64,000 bases of DNA from NCBI GenBank assembly GCA_022826195.1, contig JAJDVI010000012.1, forward strand, positions 1-64,000, read 5' to 3'. Under the pieces are notes generated by a model. It ran no database searches. It worked only from the letters and a program-made list of their open reading frames with translations, and was not told the origin of the DNA. Made by a program: the position numbers and the translations under genes. Source of the DNA: Acidobacteriota bacterium. Lineage in GTDB: Bacteria > Acidobacteriota > Vicinamibacteria > Marinacidobacterales > Marinacidobacteraceae. Shown here in pieces: positions 1 through 8,351 of this stretch (its first letter is position 1; each line of letters begins with the position of its first letter).

Positions 1-1167
1 GCCGCCGGGGTACATGTTGCCGGCCCAGACGCCGTCCATGTTGAAGGAGATCCCGTAGCGGGCGCTCTTCAGGTAGGTGAGGGGGTCGTCGCTGATGAAG
101 CGGGCCACCCCGATGTTCTCGGCGGCGATGGCCATGTCGAGATTCTCGGACGCGCTCTGGAACATCGCCTCCTCGGCGTCGTTCAGTGGGTCCGCGCCGT
201 CGTAGAAGCCGGGCACCAGTACCCGGTTGCCGTCCTCGGACACGAGGGAGGACAGCATCTTGACGTGCCGGAGCGCCGGCGAGTCGACGGAACGCTTCCT
301 GGACCCGTGGATGTTGGAGGCCACCGGGCCCCGTCCCCAGCTCGCCCCGCTGGTGGTGAGCTCGATGTAGACGCAGCCCTCGGAACCGCCCCCAATGCCC
401 GCGGCGCCCGAACGGGCCTGCCGCCCGAAGCGGTACATCGCCTCCGCCTCCCGGAAGAGGTCCGGGTTCTCGCGGACGAACTGCCGGAGGCCGATGGACA
501 TCCGCTCCTCGTCGCCCTCGGCGATGAAGATCAGGTTCACCGGCATGGTGCCGGTGACTTCCAGAATCGAATGGAACGCGTTCCACTGCACCATCTGCGG
601 GCCCTTCGAGTTGGTGGCGCCCCGGCCGATCATCACCTTCTTGAAGGGGCCGAACTCGCTGAACTCCCCGTCGAACGGGGGCAGCACCCAGGCCTCGGGC
701 TGGGTGATCGGCATGGTGTCGTACATCCAGTAGATGAGCAGGGTGCGTTCCGCCCCGTAGTTGCAGTTCGCGTAGACCACCGGGTTGCCGGGCTGTCCCC
801 ACTCGGTCATCGGGATCTCGTAGACCTGGGAGTGCTGGCAGCCGAGCTGGTCGAAGAAGCCCTTCACCATCTGGGCGGACTCGGGGATGCCCTCGCCCGA
901 GTTCGAGATGCTCGGCTGCTGGATCCAGCGGCGGAGGTTCAGGACGTGCTCGTCCACGTTGTCGTCGATGTGCTGGAAGACCTGCTGGAGTTCGTCGGGG
1001 ACCTGCGACAGGTCCGGCGAGATCTCGGTGTCGCCGTCAGCCCGCACGCCGAGCGTCTCGGTGGTGAGGGCCATCGGGTCCTCCATCTCCGGCGCCCCAC
1101 AGGCGAGCAGGCCAAGCGCGGAAGCGAGGATCGGGAACAGGACGAATCGCGTTGCCTTCTGGGTCAT
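1..1167 (-). CDS. M20-family peptidase-like lipoprotein, 3' end outside window
   Basis: The reverse strand is open from an ATG at 1167 to the window edge (389 codons), preceded by a GGAGGAG ribosome-binding site at about 1172-1178. Residues 1-23 form a lipoprotein signal ending in LLAC. The body resembles M20 dipeptidases: IYWMYDTMP (145-153) matches the GHxDxxP metal motif, GRGATNSKGP (181-190) matches GRGxxDxKG, and AEGDEE (216-221) matches the catalytic EGxEE. Two ligands look changed: the first His is Met148 and the bridging Asp is Asn186. Family membership is fairly secure. Catalytic activity is doubtful, so a binding or altered-metal role is possible. The C-terminal part is missing because of the window boundary, not because the gene is broken. 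Confidence 0.8.
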   Translation of the reverse strand, partial: MTQKATRFVLFPILASALGLLACGAPEMEDPMALTTETLGVRADGDTEISPDLSQVPDELQQVFQHIDDNVDEHVLNLRRWIQQPSISNSGEGIPESAQMVKGFFDQLGCQHSQVYEIPMTEWGQPGNPVVYANCNYGAERTLLIYWMYDTMPITQPEAWVLPPFDGEFSEFGPFKKVMIGRGATNSKGPQMVQWNAFHSILEVTGTMPVNLIFIAEGDEERMSIGLRQFVRENPDLFREAEAMYRFGRQARSGAAGIGGGSEGCVYIELTTSGASWGRGPVASNIHGSRKRSVDSPALRHVKMLSSLVSEDGNRVLVPGFYDGADPLNDAEEAMFQSASENLDMAIAAENIGVARFISDDPLTYLKSARYGISFNMDGVWAGNMYPGG

Positions 1168-1371
1168 CAGAGTCTCCTCCCTGAGTCGAACGGTCCAACA
1201 CCGGAAGATACGCCCCGGTTCGGCAGCCGTCAAAGGGGCGGGGTGCGCCGCCCGCAGCGCGGATCATCGGCGCCACGGGAACCGCCTCCTGCATCTTGAA
1301 CGTCGCCCGCATACGCTTCGCGAATCCGCCGTTCCTCCGCCCGCTCCCGTCTCCCGCCGCTGGTTCCGGCG

Positions 1372-2589
1372 GTGCTGCTCGCCTGGGGCGCCTGCAGCCC
1401 GGGGCCGCCGCCCGCGACGGATCCCGTTCCCCGGACCGCCGACGAACTCGCCGACCGGTACGTACGGCTCGCCTTCGCACTCCACGAGTGGGACCCGCTC
1501 TTCCTGGACCTCGTGTTCATGGAGCTTCCTCCGGCGAGCGAGGACCTTGAACTCCGGGAGATCGCCGAGCGGGCCGGGCGCCTCGCGGACAGCTCGCGCG
1601 AGATGGCGCGGACCGGGGACGAGTTCCGGGTTCGCCGCATCGAGGCGTCGCTGCGGGCCATGGCGTTCCGCGCCCGTTCGCTGCTCGGGGACCGGCGCCC
1701 GGTCGCCGAGGAACTGCGGGAGGTCTTCGGGCTCTCCTGGACGGACCCCGAGATGGACACCGACCGCCTGCATTTCCGGGTGGATCGCGCGCTCGCCGGC
1801 GTGGCTCCTCTCAAGGTCCGCGTGCGCCGCTACTACGAGCGCTCGGACGAGCCCGGGGCGTCCGCGGAGGGCCGGTTGCGCGAGGCGCTGGCCGCCTGCC
1901 GGAGCCTCGCGCTGGGCGAATCGGAAGCGGTGGAGCTCGAGCCTCTCGGCATCCGGTGGATGGAGCCGGCGGAAGCGCTCGCGCTGCCGACCGGTCCCTC
2001 ACCGTTCTACCGCTACTCCGGAGAAGGGGCGGGCGCACTGTGGCTTCCCCTGGGCCTGGCGCTCCGGTCGTCGGAGTTGAACCGGCTCGCGTGTCACGAG
2101 GGCGTGCCGGGCCATCACCTGCAGGCGGTCGTCGCGGACCGGGAGTTCCAGGCCACCGGCTGGCCCGAGCTCGGGATCGTGCCGCTCTACGGTCCCCGGA
2201 CCGCGGTGTTCGAGGGTCTGGCGGCAACGATCGAGGGGCTCGTCCCGGCCGCTCCCGCCGACGAATCGCTCCGCGCCCTCGAGCCGGTCGTATCGCGGGT
2301 GCTCGCCGGGTACCTGGACGGCGAACTGACGCACCTGGAGGCGCTCCGCGCGCTCGACTTCGAGGCCCTCGTCCCCGATCCGCACGGCCTCCTCGCCCAC
2401 GCCGACCGCTTCGGCGGATACGCTCTCGTCCGTCCCTCCGTGGACCCCGCGTTTCGCGCCGCCCTGGAGAGCCTCATCGACCCCCGGCTCGCACCCGGCG
2501 ACCGTCTCTCCGGGATCGTGAAAGCGGTCCGCGAAGCGATGAGTCCGGCGGAGTTCATTCGACTGTTCTCCCCTTCTCTTCATAATTGA
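1372..2589 (+). CDS. DUF885 family protein, putative zinc metallopeptidase lipoprotein
   Basis: A 405-residue protein with HEGVPGHH at residues 242-249, the HExxxGHH-type signature of DUF885 proteins, which are thought to be zinc peptidases. It is shorter than the usual 550-600 residues of the family. The first conventional start is the GTG at 1372. In-frame codons upstream (from about 1321) would add a basic segment and a hydrophobic stretch that make a much better lipoprotein signal with the LLAWGAC lipobox. Only non-standard start codons lie between the in-frame stop at 1297 and 1372, so the true start is uncertain. It is transcribed away from the M20-like gene and is probably co-transcribed with the lipoprotein gene 15 bases downstream. 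The substrate is unknown. Confidence 0.75.
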   Translation: MLLAWGACSPGPPPATDPVPRTADELADRYVRLAFALHEWDPLFLDLVFMELPPASEDLELREIAERAGRLADSSREMARTGDEFRVRRIEASLRAMAFRARSLLGDRRPVAEELREVFGLSWTDPEMDTDRLHFRVDRALAGVAPLKVRVRRYYERSDEPGASAEGRLREALAACRSLALGESEAVELEPLGIRWMEPAEALALPTGPSPFYRYSGEGAGALWLPLGLALRSSELNRLACHEGVPGHHLQAVVADREFQATGWPELGIVPLYGPRTAVFEGLAATIEGLVPAAPADESLRALEPVVSRVLAGYLDGELTHLEALRALDFEALVPDPHGLLAHADRFGGYALVRPSVDPAFRAALESLIDPRLAPGDRLSGIVKAVREAMSPAEFIRLFSPSLHN

Positions 2590-2604
2590 CTGCTGGTTGA
2601 TGTC

Positions 2605-3135
2605 TTGCTGATTCGCCCGGTACGCCTCGTCGTGCTTTTCGCCCTCGCCGCCTGCGGCGCGCCCGAAGAAGAACCGCCCTCCGAGGGGATGGAAGGCATG
2701 GCCGGGATGGGCGGAATGATGATGGCGCACGGCGACCACTCTCCCCGCTACGGGGGCTACGTCTTCATGCACGGCGATCTCCACTTCGAGGTCGTGTTGA
2801 CCGCCGGGGGCGAGCACCGCATCTATTTCTCCGACGCCATGCGGAGTGAACTCCCGGCGGCAGTCGCCGAGGAGCTGCGGATCACGATCCGCCGGATGAC
2901 CGACGCGGGGGAAGAACTCGAACCCCTGCGGCCCCGGATCGACGAGTTCGGCGAGGCCTGGATCGCGAGCGGGGATCCGATCGACACCGAGGACACGGTG
3001 GCGATCGTGTACTTCCGGTTCGAGGGCTCGCCCTACGAGATCGAGGTCCCGTTCATCATGGAGCCGCCGACCGTGGATCCCCACACCGGGCTGCCGATCG
3101 CCGCTCCGCCACCGGACGCCGAAGAGCCCCCGTAA
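2605..3135 (+). CDS. Met/His-rich lipoprotein of unknown function
   Basis: A 176-residue protein read from a TTG start. It begins with a lipoprotein signal ending in LAAC (residues 14-17). A Met/Gly/His-rich stretch (about residues 29-46: GMEGMAGMGGMMMAHGDH) follows, then a compact domain opening with GGYVFMHGDLHFEVVL. That pattern resembles small periplasmic metal-binding domains found near heavy-metal efflux adaptors, so copper or silver binding is a reasonable guess but not shown. It follows the DUF885 gene by 15 bases on the same strand and converges with the permease gene downstream. The C-terminus is Pro-rich. I cannot name a family with confidence. Confidence 0.6.
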   Translation: MLIRPVRLVVLFALAACGAPEEEPPSEGMEGMAGMGGMMMAHGDHSPRYGGYVFMHGDLHFEVVLTAGGEHRIYFSDAMRSELPAAVAEELRITIRRMTDAGEELEPLRPRIDEFGEAWIASGDPIDTEDTVAIVYFRFEGSPYEIEVPFIMEPPTVDPHTGLPIAAPPPDAEEPP

Positions 3136-3165
3136 GGGCCCCAGCCGGTGGGCGGCGCTCGCCCG

Positions 3166-4512
3166 CTACTCGGAGCGCAGCGCGACGATCGGGTCGAGCC
3201 TCGACGCGCGCCGGGCCGGGTACCAGCCAAAGAAGACTCCGACCCCCATCGCGAGTACGGCGGCCCCGCCGATCGCCAGCGCCGGAATCAGGGTCCGCCA
3301 CCCGAACAGGGCCTCGACGAGCGTCGAGGAAAGCCCGCCCAGGACAACCCCGAAGAGCCCGCCCAGCGCGGCGAGGCCGATCGCCTCCGCGAGGAACTGC
3401 CACATCACGTCGCGGCGCCGCGCCCCGACTGCGAGCCGGAGGCCGATCTCCCGGGTGCGTTCGGTGACCGCCAGCAGCATGACGTTCATGATCCCGACGC
3501 CGCCGACGATCAGGGAGACGCCGGCGAGCGCGCCGAGCAGGAGGGTCATCGTCGAGGTCGCGCGGTTCAGCGTGCCCACCATCTCCTCCGAGGTGACCTC
3601 GTCCAGCTTGGGCATGGACGCGAGCACGAAGGCGGCGGCGGTCGTGTAGAGGCCCTGGGTCAGGGCCTCGGTGGCCTGGGTGCGCACGACGAAGTCATCC
3701 GGCAGGCGCGTGCCGCGCCGGAAGGAGTGCGGAGCGGCCGATTCCGCGGGCGGCGCCGCGCGGGTCAGCTCGTGCCGCTCGCGAAGCAGGTTGGCCACGT
3801 CCCGGGCCACCCGGGAGGCGTCGCCGGCGCGCTCGGTGGCGATCGCGACGGCCTGCAGGTAGTCGCGCCCCACCAGATCGGCGAGCAGGGTGTGGGGGAC
3901 CATCGCCGCTTCGGCCAGCTTCCGGTCGGACGACTGGTAAATCCCCACCACCTCGAACTCCCGTTCCCGGATCACCACCGTCCGGCCGACCCCGGAGCGG
4001 CCGGGGAAGAGGTCGGCCTCCACCGGAGAGGAGAGCAGCACCACCGCCCGGCGGTTCCGCACGTCACCGGCGCTGAAGTTCTCGCCGTCGAGGAACCGCA
4101 CCTGGTAAATCCGCGGCCCCTCGTCCGAAACGCCGTGGATCTGCGCGAACGAGTCGCCGGTGTCGGCGAGCAGGGCCGTCCGCTCTTCCACTACCGGGCT
4201 CACCATCGCGACATCGGTGATTCCCCGGATCGCCTCGGCGTCTTCCGGCGTCAGCGTGTCCGCCCGGCCGAAGCCGGAGGGGATGTTCACCGCGTCGCCG
4301 CCCCGGATGTAGTTGCCGGCCCGCACCACGATGATGTTGGTCCCGGCGGAACGCACGTCGTCGGCGACGGCCGCCCGGGCGCCGGAGCCGAGCGCGGCCA
4401 TGGTGATCACCGACGCCACGCCGATCACCAGGCCGATCAGGGCGAGCGCGGTCCGCAGCGGATTCGCGCTGAGGGCGGCGCCGGCGGTGCGGAACGGGAG
4501 CGGGGCTTCCAC
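3166..4512 (-). CDS. MacB-like ABC transporter permease
   Basis: A 448-residue membrane protein. The N-terminal transmembrane helix is within ALALIGLVIGVASVITMAAL (about residues 23-42), followed by a periplasmic MacB_PCD core. A C-terminal FtsX domain contains the typical GVGIMNVMLLAVTERTREIG segment and three more helices. Proteins of this family couple a cytoplasmic ATPase to mechanotransmission across the inner membrane, for example in lipoprotein release, peptide or drug export. No MacB ATPase or MacA adaptor gene lies beside it in the window, so its partner must be encoded elsewhere. It converges with the Met/His-rich lipoprotein gene. Confidence 0.85.
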   Translation of the reverse strand: MEAPLPFRTAGAALSANPLRTALALIGLVIGVASVITMAALGSGARAAVADDVRSAGTNIIVVRAGNYIRGGDAVNIPSGFGRADTLTPEDAEAIRGITDVAMVSPVVEERTALLADTGDSFAQIHGVSDEGPRIYQVRFLDGENFSAGDVRNRRAVVLLSSPVEADLFPGRSGVGRTVVIREREFEVVGIYQSSDRKLAEAAMVPHTLLADLVGRDYLQAVAIATERAGDASRVARDVANLLRERHELTRAAPPAESAAPHSFRRGTRLPDDFVVRTQATEALTQGLYTTAAAFVLASMPKLDEVTSEEMVGTLNRATSTMTLLLGALAGVSLIVGGVGIMNVMLLAVTERTREIGLRLAVGARRRDVMWQFLAEAIGLAALGGLFGVVLGGLSSTLVEALFGWRTLIPALAIGGAAVLAMGVGVFFGWYPARRASRLDPIVALRSE

Positions 4513-4542
4513 GGCATGCGGAGTCTAAGGGTGGCGCAAACG

Positions 4543-4603
4543 GCTTGGAACGCCGACCTCCGGTCGGCACCGCTGCGCGGAGCGCAGCGCACGTCGCGAC
4601 TCC
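4543..4603. repeat. Dispersed palindromic repeat, copy A
   Basis: Two adjacent perfect hairpins: GCCGACC/GGTCGGC with a 3-base loop (4552-4568), then GCTGCGC/GCGCAGC with a 3-base loop (4572-4588). The arrangement GGAACGCCG-hairpin-hairpin is shared with the copy at 41951-41995 and, with sequence variation, with those at 22104 and 35463. It lies just upstream of the MacB-like gene, in a spacer between divergent genes. Confidence 0.7.
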
Positions 4604-4856
4604 ACCCACACTCACGGCGCGGAGTTGCCGTTACCAGGGTCAGCGGACCCGCGATCCAGCATTGTCAGAGCGAACGAACCCCCAGCCGGAAGAAACCGAG
4701 CTGCGGCCGCCTGGCGAGCCGGGTGTACACCATGCCGCCATTTTTCGGCGTTTTTTGCTCTCATGCCGACAAACAGTGCGGGATACATCTCCGCTCCACG
4801 GGTGATTTCCACGGGAAGGACGAGCGCGGGGGCCGAGCCGTTCGAGGTTCCTCGGG

Positions 4857-4886
4857 TTGACAGAACCCTAAGAGATTCAAGAGAAT
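4857..4886 (+). promoter_or_regulatory. Candidate sigma70-like promoter for first receptor
   Basis: A perfect TTGACA at 4857-4862, an 18-base spacer and GAGAAT at 4881-4886 (4 of 6 matches to TATAAT). It would give a leader of about 190 bases before the receptor start. The spacing and -35 box are good, the -10 box is modest. Confidence 0.4.
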
Positions 4887-4899
4887 TGGCTGTTCGGCT

Positions 4900-4918
4900 C
4901 CAATAAATCGAATATTGG
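4900..4918. promoter_or_regulatory. Inverted repeat, possible operator
   Basis: CCAATA at 4900-4905 and its exact reverse complement TATTGG at 4913-4918, separated by 7 bases, lie just downstream of the candidate promoter. That is where a repressor site could sit. A similar half (GGCTCCAATAA) occurs at 29446-29456, upstream of the third receptor gene. Confidence 0.3.
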
Positions 4919-5086
4919 GACGAAGTTTCTGGATTCCGGCACTCGCGGGTGCTGGAGCAACCATCCCTTTTAGAACGACTTAGGCGGATATAGACCCCGG
5001 CCGCGGCTTCTGGTCCGACCGTTGCTCTTTCCGGCTGACATCTTTCTCCTTTCCATGCTTCCGACCCCACAGGAGGACCAAGCAGC

Positions 5087-7999
5087 ATGAGAAAACTCAT
5101 TCTCTTTACGCTGCTGGTGGCGTGGCCGAGTGCGGCCCTGTCCCAGCAGATCTACGGGCGCCTCGAGGGCGCCGCGAACGACGCGCAGGGCCTCGTCCTC
5201 CCCGGAGTGACGGTCACCCTGGAGTCGGCCGAACTCGTCGCCCCTCGTTCCGCGACCACCGACGTGGACGGCTCCTACCGGTTCGCGCAGCTCGTCGCGG
5301 GCAGCTACAACCTGACCTTCGAACTCGGCGGCTTCCAGACCGTCGTCTTCGAGGACGTCATCGTGGTCGGCGGTTCGACCTTCGAAGTGAACGCCATGAT
5401 GGACATCGCGACCGTCGCCGAGACCGTCACCGTGACCGGTGAATCCCCGGTTGTGGACGTGAAGACCACCGGCGTGTCGGCATCGTTCGACACCACCCAG
5501 CTCGAGGACGTCCCATCCGCCACCGACATGTGGGCGGTCCTCCAGCAGAGCCCGGGCGTGCGGATGCGCGGCTACGACGTGGGCGGGTCCCACAAGAGCC
5601 AGCAGTCCGGTTACGAGACCTTCGGGGTCCGGGGACAGAACCGGATCATCAACGACGGCGTGAACAGTACCGAGGGAACCGGCGGCGCGGGCGGTTACTA
5701 CGACTTCTACGCGATCGGCGAGTTCCAGGTGTCGGCGCAGGGCGCGGACGTGGAGTCGAACACTCCGGGCGCGACGGTGAACGCGGTCTGGAAGAGCGGC
5801 GGTAACGACTTCTCCGGGACCGAGCACTTCGCCTACGAGCCTCCGGACATGATCGCCGACAACATCACCTCAGACCTCTCGAGCCGGGGCGGCACCTCGG
5901 CGCCGGTGATCGAGTTCTACGAGGCGCACATCGACCTCGGCGGCCCGATCGTGCGGGACAAGGCGTGGTTCTACGCCGCCTACAACCGGTTCGTCATCGA
6001 CCGGATCATCTCGGGCGTTCCCGAGGATGTGGCGACGGACCTCGGCGACTTCGACATGTTCACCGTGAAGGCGAACTGGCAGATCACCGACCGGGATCAG
6101 TTCATCACCTTCCACCACTGGTCGCTGAAGCAGAAGCCGTTCCGTGGTCTGTCCCGCACGACGCCGGCGGAATCCATCCGTGCGCAGGACTCGTGGAGCT
6201 GGCTGCACAAGGCCGAGTGGCAGCGGGTGTGGAGCGACCGTCTCTACAGCAACATCCAGGTGAACCACTTCGGATTCGGCTGGCCGATGGTCCCGGCCGT
6301 GGATCCTGCAACCCAGCCGTCGCGCGTCGACACCGGTACCGGCATCCTCTCGGGCGCCGGTTTTGGCGTATTCACGTTCAACCGCTGGAAGCCGCACACC
6401 ACGGGCCAGTTCAACTACTACCTGCCCACGGAGAGCGGGAGCCACGACTTCAAGTTCGGCTGGGACTTCCAGATTGACGAAGAGCAGTTCGGCTGGAACT
6501 CGAACTCCGGGGCGGTCTACTACTACGACAACAGCGCCCAGGACCCGCCGCGGCCCCACAACGTGGACGAGATCCATTTCTGGAGCGTTCCGAACTTCAA
6601 CTACGACCGGAACACGCACGTAGACTTCTACTTCCAGGATGTCTGGACCCTCAACGACCGGCTGACGATGAACGCGGGCGTGCGCTTCGGCAGCCAGCGG
6701 ATCGGCTACCTGGGCTCGAACAACGTTCCCGGCGGCCCCTGCGATGCCGCCCTGGGCTGCATCCGCGAGATCGCCGACATCGACGCCAACGTGGCGGCAG
6801 CGTTGCCGCTCATTTTCGGTCAAGGCGGCGAGGTGCCGGCCAACAACAACGTCATCAGTTGGTGGAATCTCGCGCCGCGCCTGGGCTTCACCTACGACCT
6901 GACCGGTGAGGGCCGCTCGGTCCTCAAGGGTTACTGGGGCCGCTACTACTGGAACATGGACAGCGGCTGGGCGAACGCGAATCCGGGTGGAAACAAGGAC
7001 GCGACCTACCAGTTCCTCGATCAGAACATGAACGGCCTCTTCGACGGCGTTCAGGAACTCGGAGAGTTGGTCGACGCCAGCAGTCCCGATGTCGGAATCG
7101 GCGTCGCGCGCGCGGAGCCGGTGGGAGCTCCCGTGGATTCTGGCACGACCCAGCCGTGGGTGGACGAGGTCAGTGTCTCGGCGGAGCACCAGATCGGCAA
7201 CGATCTCGGTGCGCGCCTTTCCGTGGTGCACAAGCGGCAGACCGGCGCCTGGGGGACTGTGAATCTGGCCCGGATCGGCACGCTCACCAACACCCAGACG
7301 ATCGCGTGCCCCGCGGCCTGCGACACCGCCGGCTTCGGCGGAACGGGCATCACCGTGCATGGCCTGCCGGACGGTGCTCCGACCAGCAACAACGTGTACA
7401 CGAACTGGCCGGACGACCTCGCCGCATACAACTGGACGACGGTTTCCATGGGCGTGAACCGGCGTTTCCGGAACAACTTCTTCTGGAATGCCTACTTCGA
7501 CTACCAGTGGCGGCACGAGGGCCGGAACCCCGGCAGCAAGAGCAACAGCCCGCTGACGACGGACCCGATCGGCGTCGGCCCGACCTACCAGTTCGGGTTC
7601 ATCCCGCTGATCCAGGACCTGACCAACTGGCAGTTCAAGGCGGCTGGCCGCTATGTGCTGCCCTACGACGTTGGCCTGGCTGGAACCCTGCGTCTGGTCA
7701 GCGGCTTCCCCTGGGCCCCCAGACTGTCGGTGGGCGTGCCGAATGTCGGGACGCAGACGATCTTCCTCGACAACCTGGACCAGCGTCGGTCGGACAACGT
7801 CCAGATTCTGGACTTCCGCGTCGACAAGGCGGTCAACCTCGGCGACAGCGCGGAGATCCAGTTCATGCTCGATCTGTTCAACGCGCTGAACAACGCGTCG
7901 GAGACGAACTTCATCATGCGCGCCGGAGGCGCCTACCGCGAGACGATCGAGTGGATCCAGGGCCGCACCATCGGCCTCAGCGCCCGCCTGACCTTCTAG
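5087..7999 (+). CDS. TonB-dependent receptor, Oar-like, copy 1
   Basis: A 970-residue outer-membrane protein with an N-terminal signal peptide (cleavage near ALSQQ) and a carboxypeptidase-regulatory-like beta-sandwich at about residues 25-105 (LPGVTVTLES, TDVDGSYRF). The segment AETVTVTGESPVVDV probably serves as the TonB-interaction region. A plug and a long C-terminal beta-barrel follow, ending in an aromatic residue (LTF). Such receptors use TonB/ExbBD energy to take up a ligand across the outer membrane; the ligand here is unknown. A clear AGGAGG lies 10 bases before the ATG. It is much more similar to the receptor at 19116-22040 than to the other two in the window, and this pair brackets the lanthipeptide genes. 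A terminator follows directly. Confidence 0.9.
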   Translation: MRKLILFTLLVAWPSAALSQQIYGRLEGAANDAQGLVLPGVTVTLESAELVAPRSATTDVDGSYRFAQLVAGSYNLTFELGGFQTVVFEDVIVVGGSTFEVNAMMDIATVAETVTVTGESPVVDVKTTGVSASFDTTQLEDVPSATDMWAVLQQSPGVRMRGYDVGGSHKSQQSGYETFGVRGQNRIINDGVNSTEGTGGAGGYYDFYAIGEFQVSAQGADVESNTPGATVNAVWKSGGNDFSGTEHFAYEPPDMIADNITSDLSSRGGTSAPVIEFYEAHIDLGGPIVRDKAWFYAAYNRFVIDRIISGVPEDVATDLGDFDMFTVKANWQITDRDQFITFHHWSLKQKPFRGLSRTTPAESIRAQDSWSWLHKAEWQRVWSDRLYSNIQVNHFGFGWPMVPAVDPATQPSRVDTGTGILSGAGFGVFTFNRWKPHTTGQFNYYLPTESGSHDFKFGWDFQIDEEQFGWNSNSGAVYYYDNSAQDPPRPHNVDEIHFWSVPNFNYDRNTHVDFYFQDVWTLNDRLTMNAGVRFGSQRIGYLGSNNVPGGPCDAALGCIREIADIDANVAAALPLIFGQGGEVPANNNVISWWNLAPRLGFTYDLTGEGRSVLKGYWGRYYWNMDSGWANANPGGNKDATYQFLDQNMNGLFDGVQELGELVDASSPDVGIGVARAEPVGAPVDSGTTQPWVDEVSVSAEHQIGNDLGARLSVVHKRQTGAWGTVNLARIGTLTNTQTIACPAACDTAGFGGTGITVHGLPDGAPTSNNVYTNWPDDLAAYNWTTVSMGVNRRFRNNFFWNAYFDYQWRHEGRNPGSKSNSPLTTDPIGVGPTYQFGFIPLIQDLTNWQFKAAGRYVLPYDVGLAGTLRLVSGFPWAPRLSVGVPNVGTQTIFLDNLDQRRSDNVQILDFRVDKAVNLGDSAEIQFMLDLFNALNNASETNFIMRAGGAYRETIEWIQGRTIGLSARLTF

Positions 8000-8023
8000 A
8001 GTTCCCCCAGCTCAAGCAACTTC

Positions 8024-8055
8024 AAGGCCCGCCGCCCTCCGGGGCGGCGGGCCTT
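8024..8055 (+). terminator. Rho-independent terminator of first receptor gene
   Basis: A perfect 14-base stem, AAGGCCCGCCGCCC (8024-8037) with its complement at 8042-8055, and a 4-base loop, followed by a short T-rich stretch. It starts 24 bases after the stop codon. The same element with one wobble pair follows the second receptor. Confidence 0.8.
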
Positions 8056-8224
8056 TCGCTTTGGCTATCACCAGTTCGCCCTGCCTTCTTTTTTTGCTCC
8101 GTGACCGAGTCTCGCGCCATCATCTGTTGGGATCAGGGGATGCGCGGCGCGACTCCGAATGCCGCACGCACACAACACAAAGGTCTGTGCGGCTCCTAAC
8201 ACGACCTCAAACAAGAAACAACCC

Positions 8225-8253
8225 TTGATCGTTCTCCGTTACCTACGTAGCTT
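8225..8253 (+). promoter_or_regulatory. Weak candidate promoter of the lanthipeptide operon
   Basis: TTGATC (8225-8230), a 17-base spacer and TAGCTT (8248-8253). The match to consensus is partial, 4 and 3 of 6. The palindrome TACGTA (8244-8249) overlaps the -10 region, and the surrounding CGTTACCTACGTAG resembles CGTAACTTACGTAT at 18745-18758 upstream of the second receptor. No better promoter was seen in this spacer. Confidence 0.25.
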
Positions 8254-8351
8254 CTATCGTCGTAGTCGGAAGAACGGCATACATCGCGTTGCATCTCGCA
8301 CTGATGGCTGCACCCAAGTCCATTGCTTGATCAAAAGGAGGCTATTGGAAC

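Larger units (their letters stand above)
4513..5086. other. Intergenic region upstream of first TonB-dependent receptor
   Basis: 574 bases without a convincing gene. The left part carries one copy of the dispersed palindromic repeat (4543-4603). The right part is less GC-rich and holds a candidate promoter (4857-4886), an inverted repeat (4900-4918) and a ribosome-binding site AGGAGG at 5071-5076. From about 4918 on it aligns with the flank of the second receptor gene (about 18938-19115). Confidence 0.6.
8000..8351. other. Intergenic region before lanthipeptide precursor
   Basis: 352 bases without a supported gene. It starts with the receptor terminator (8024-8055). The remainder (about 8090-8340) is less GC-rich than its neighbours and must contain the promoter of the precursor operon. 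A weak -35/-10 pair is noted at 8225-8253, and the precursor ribosome-binding site (AAGGAGG) ends at 8341. Confidence 0.6.
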
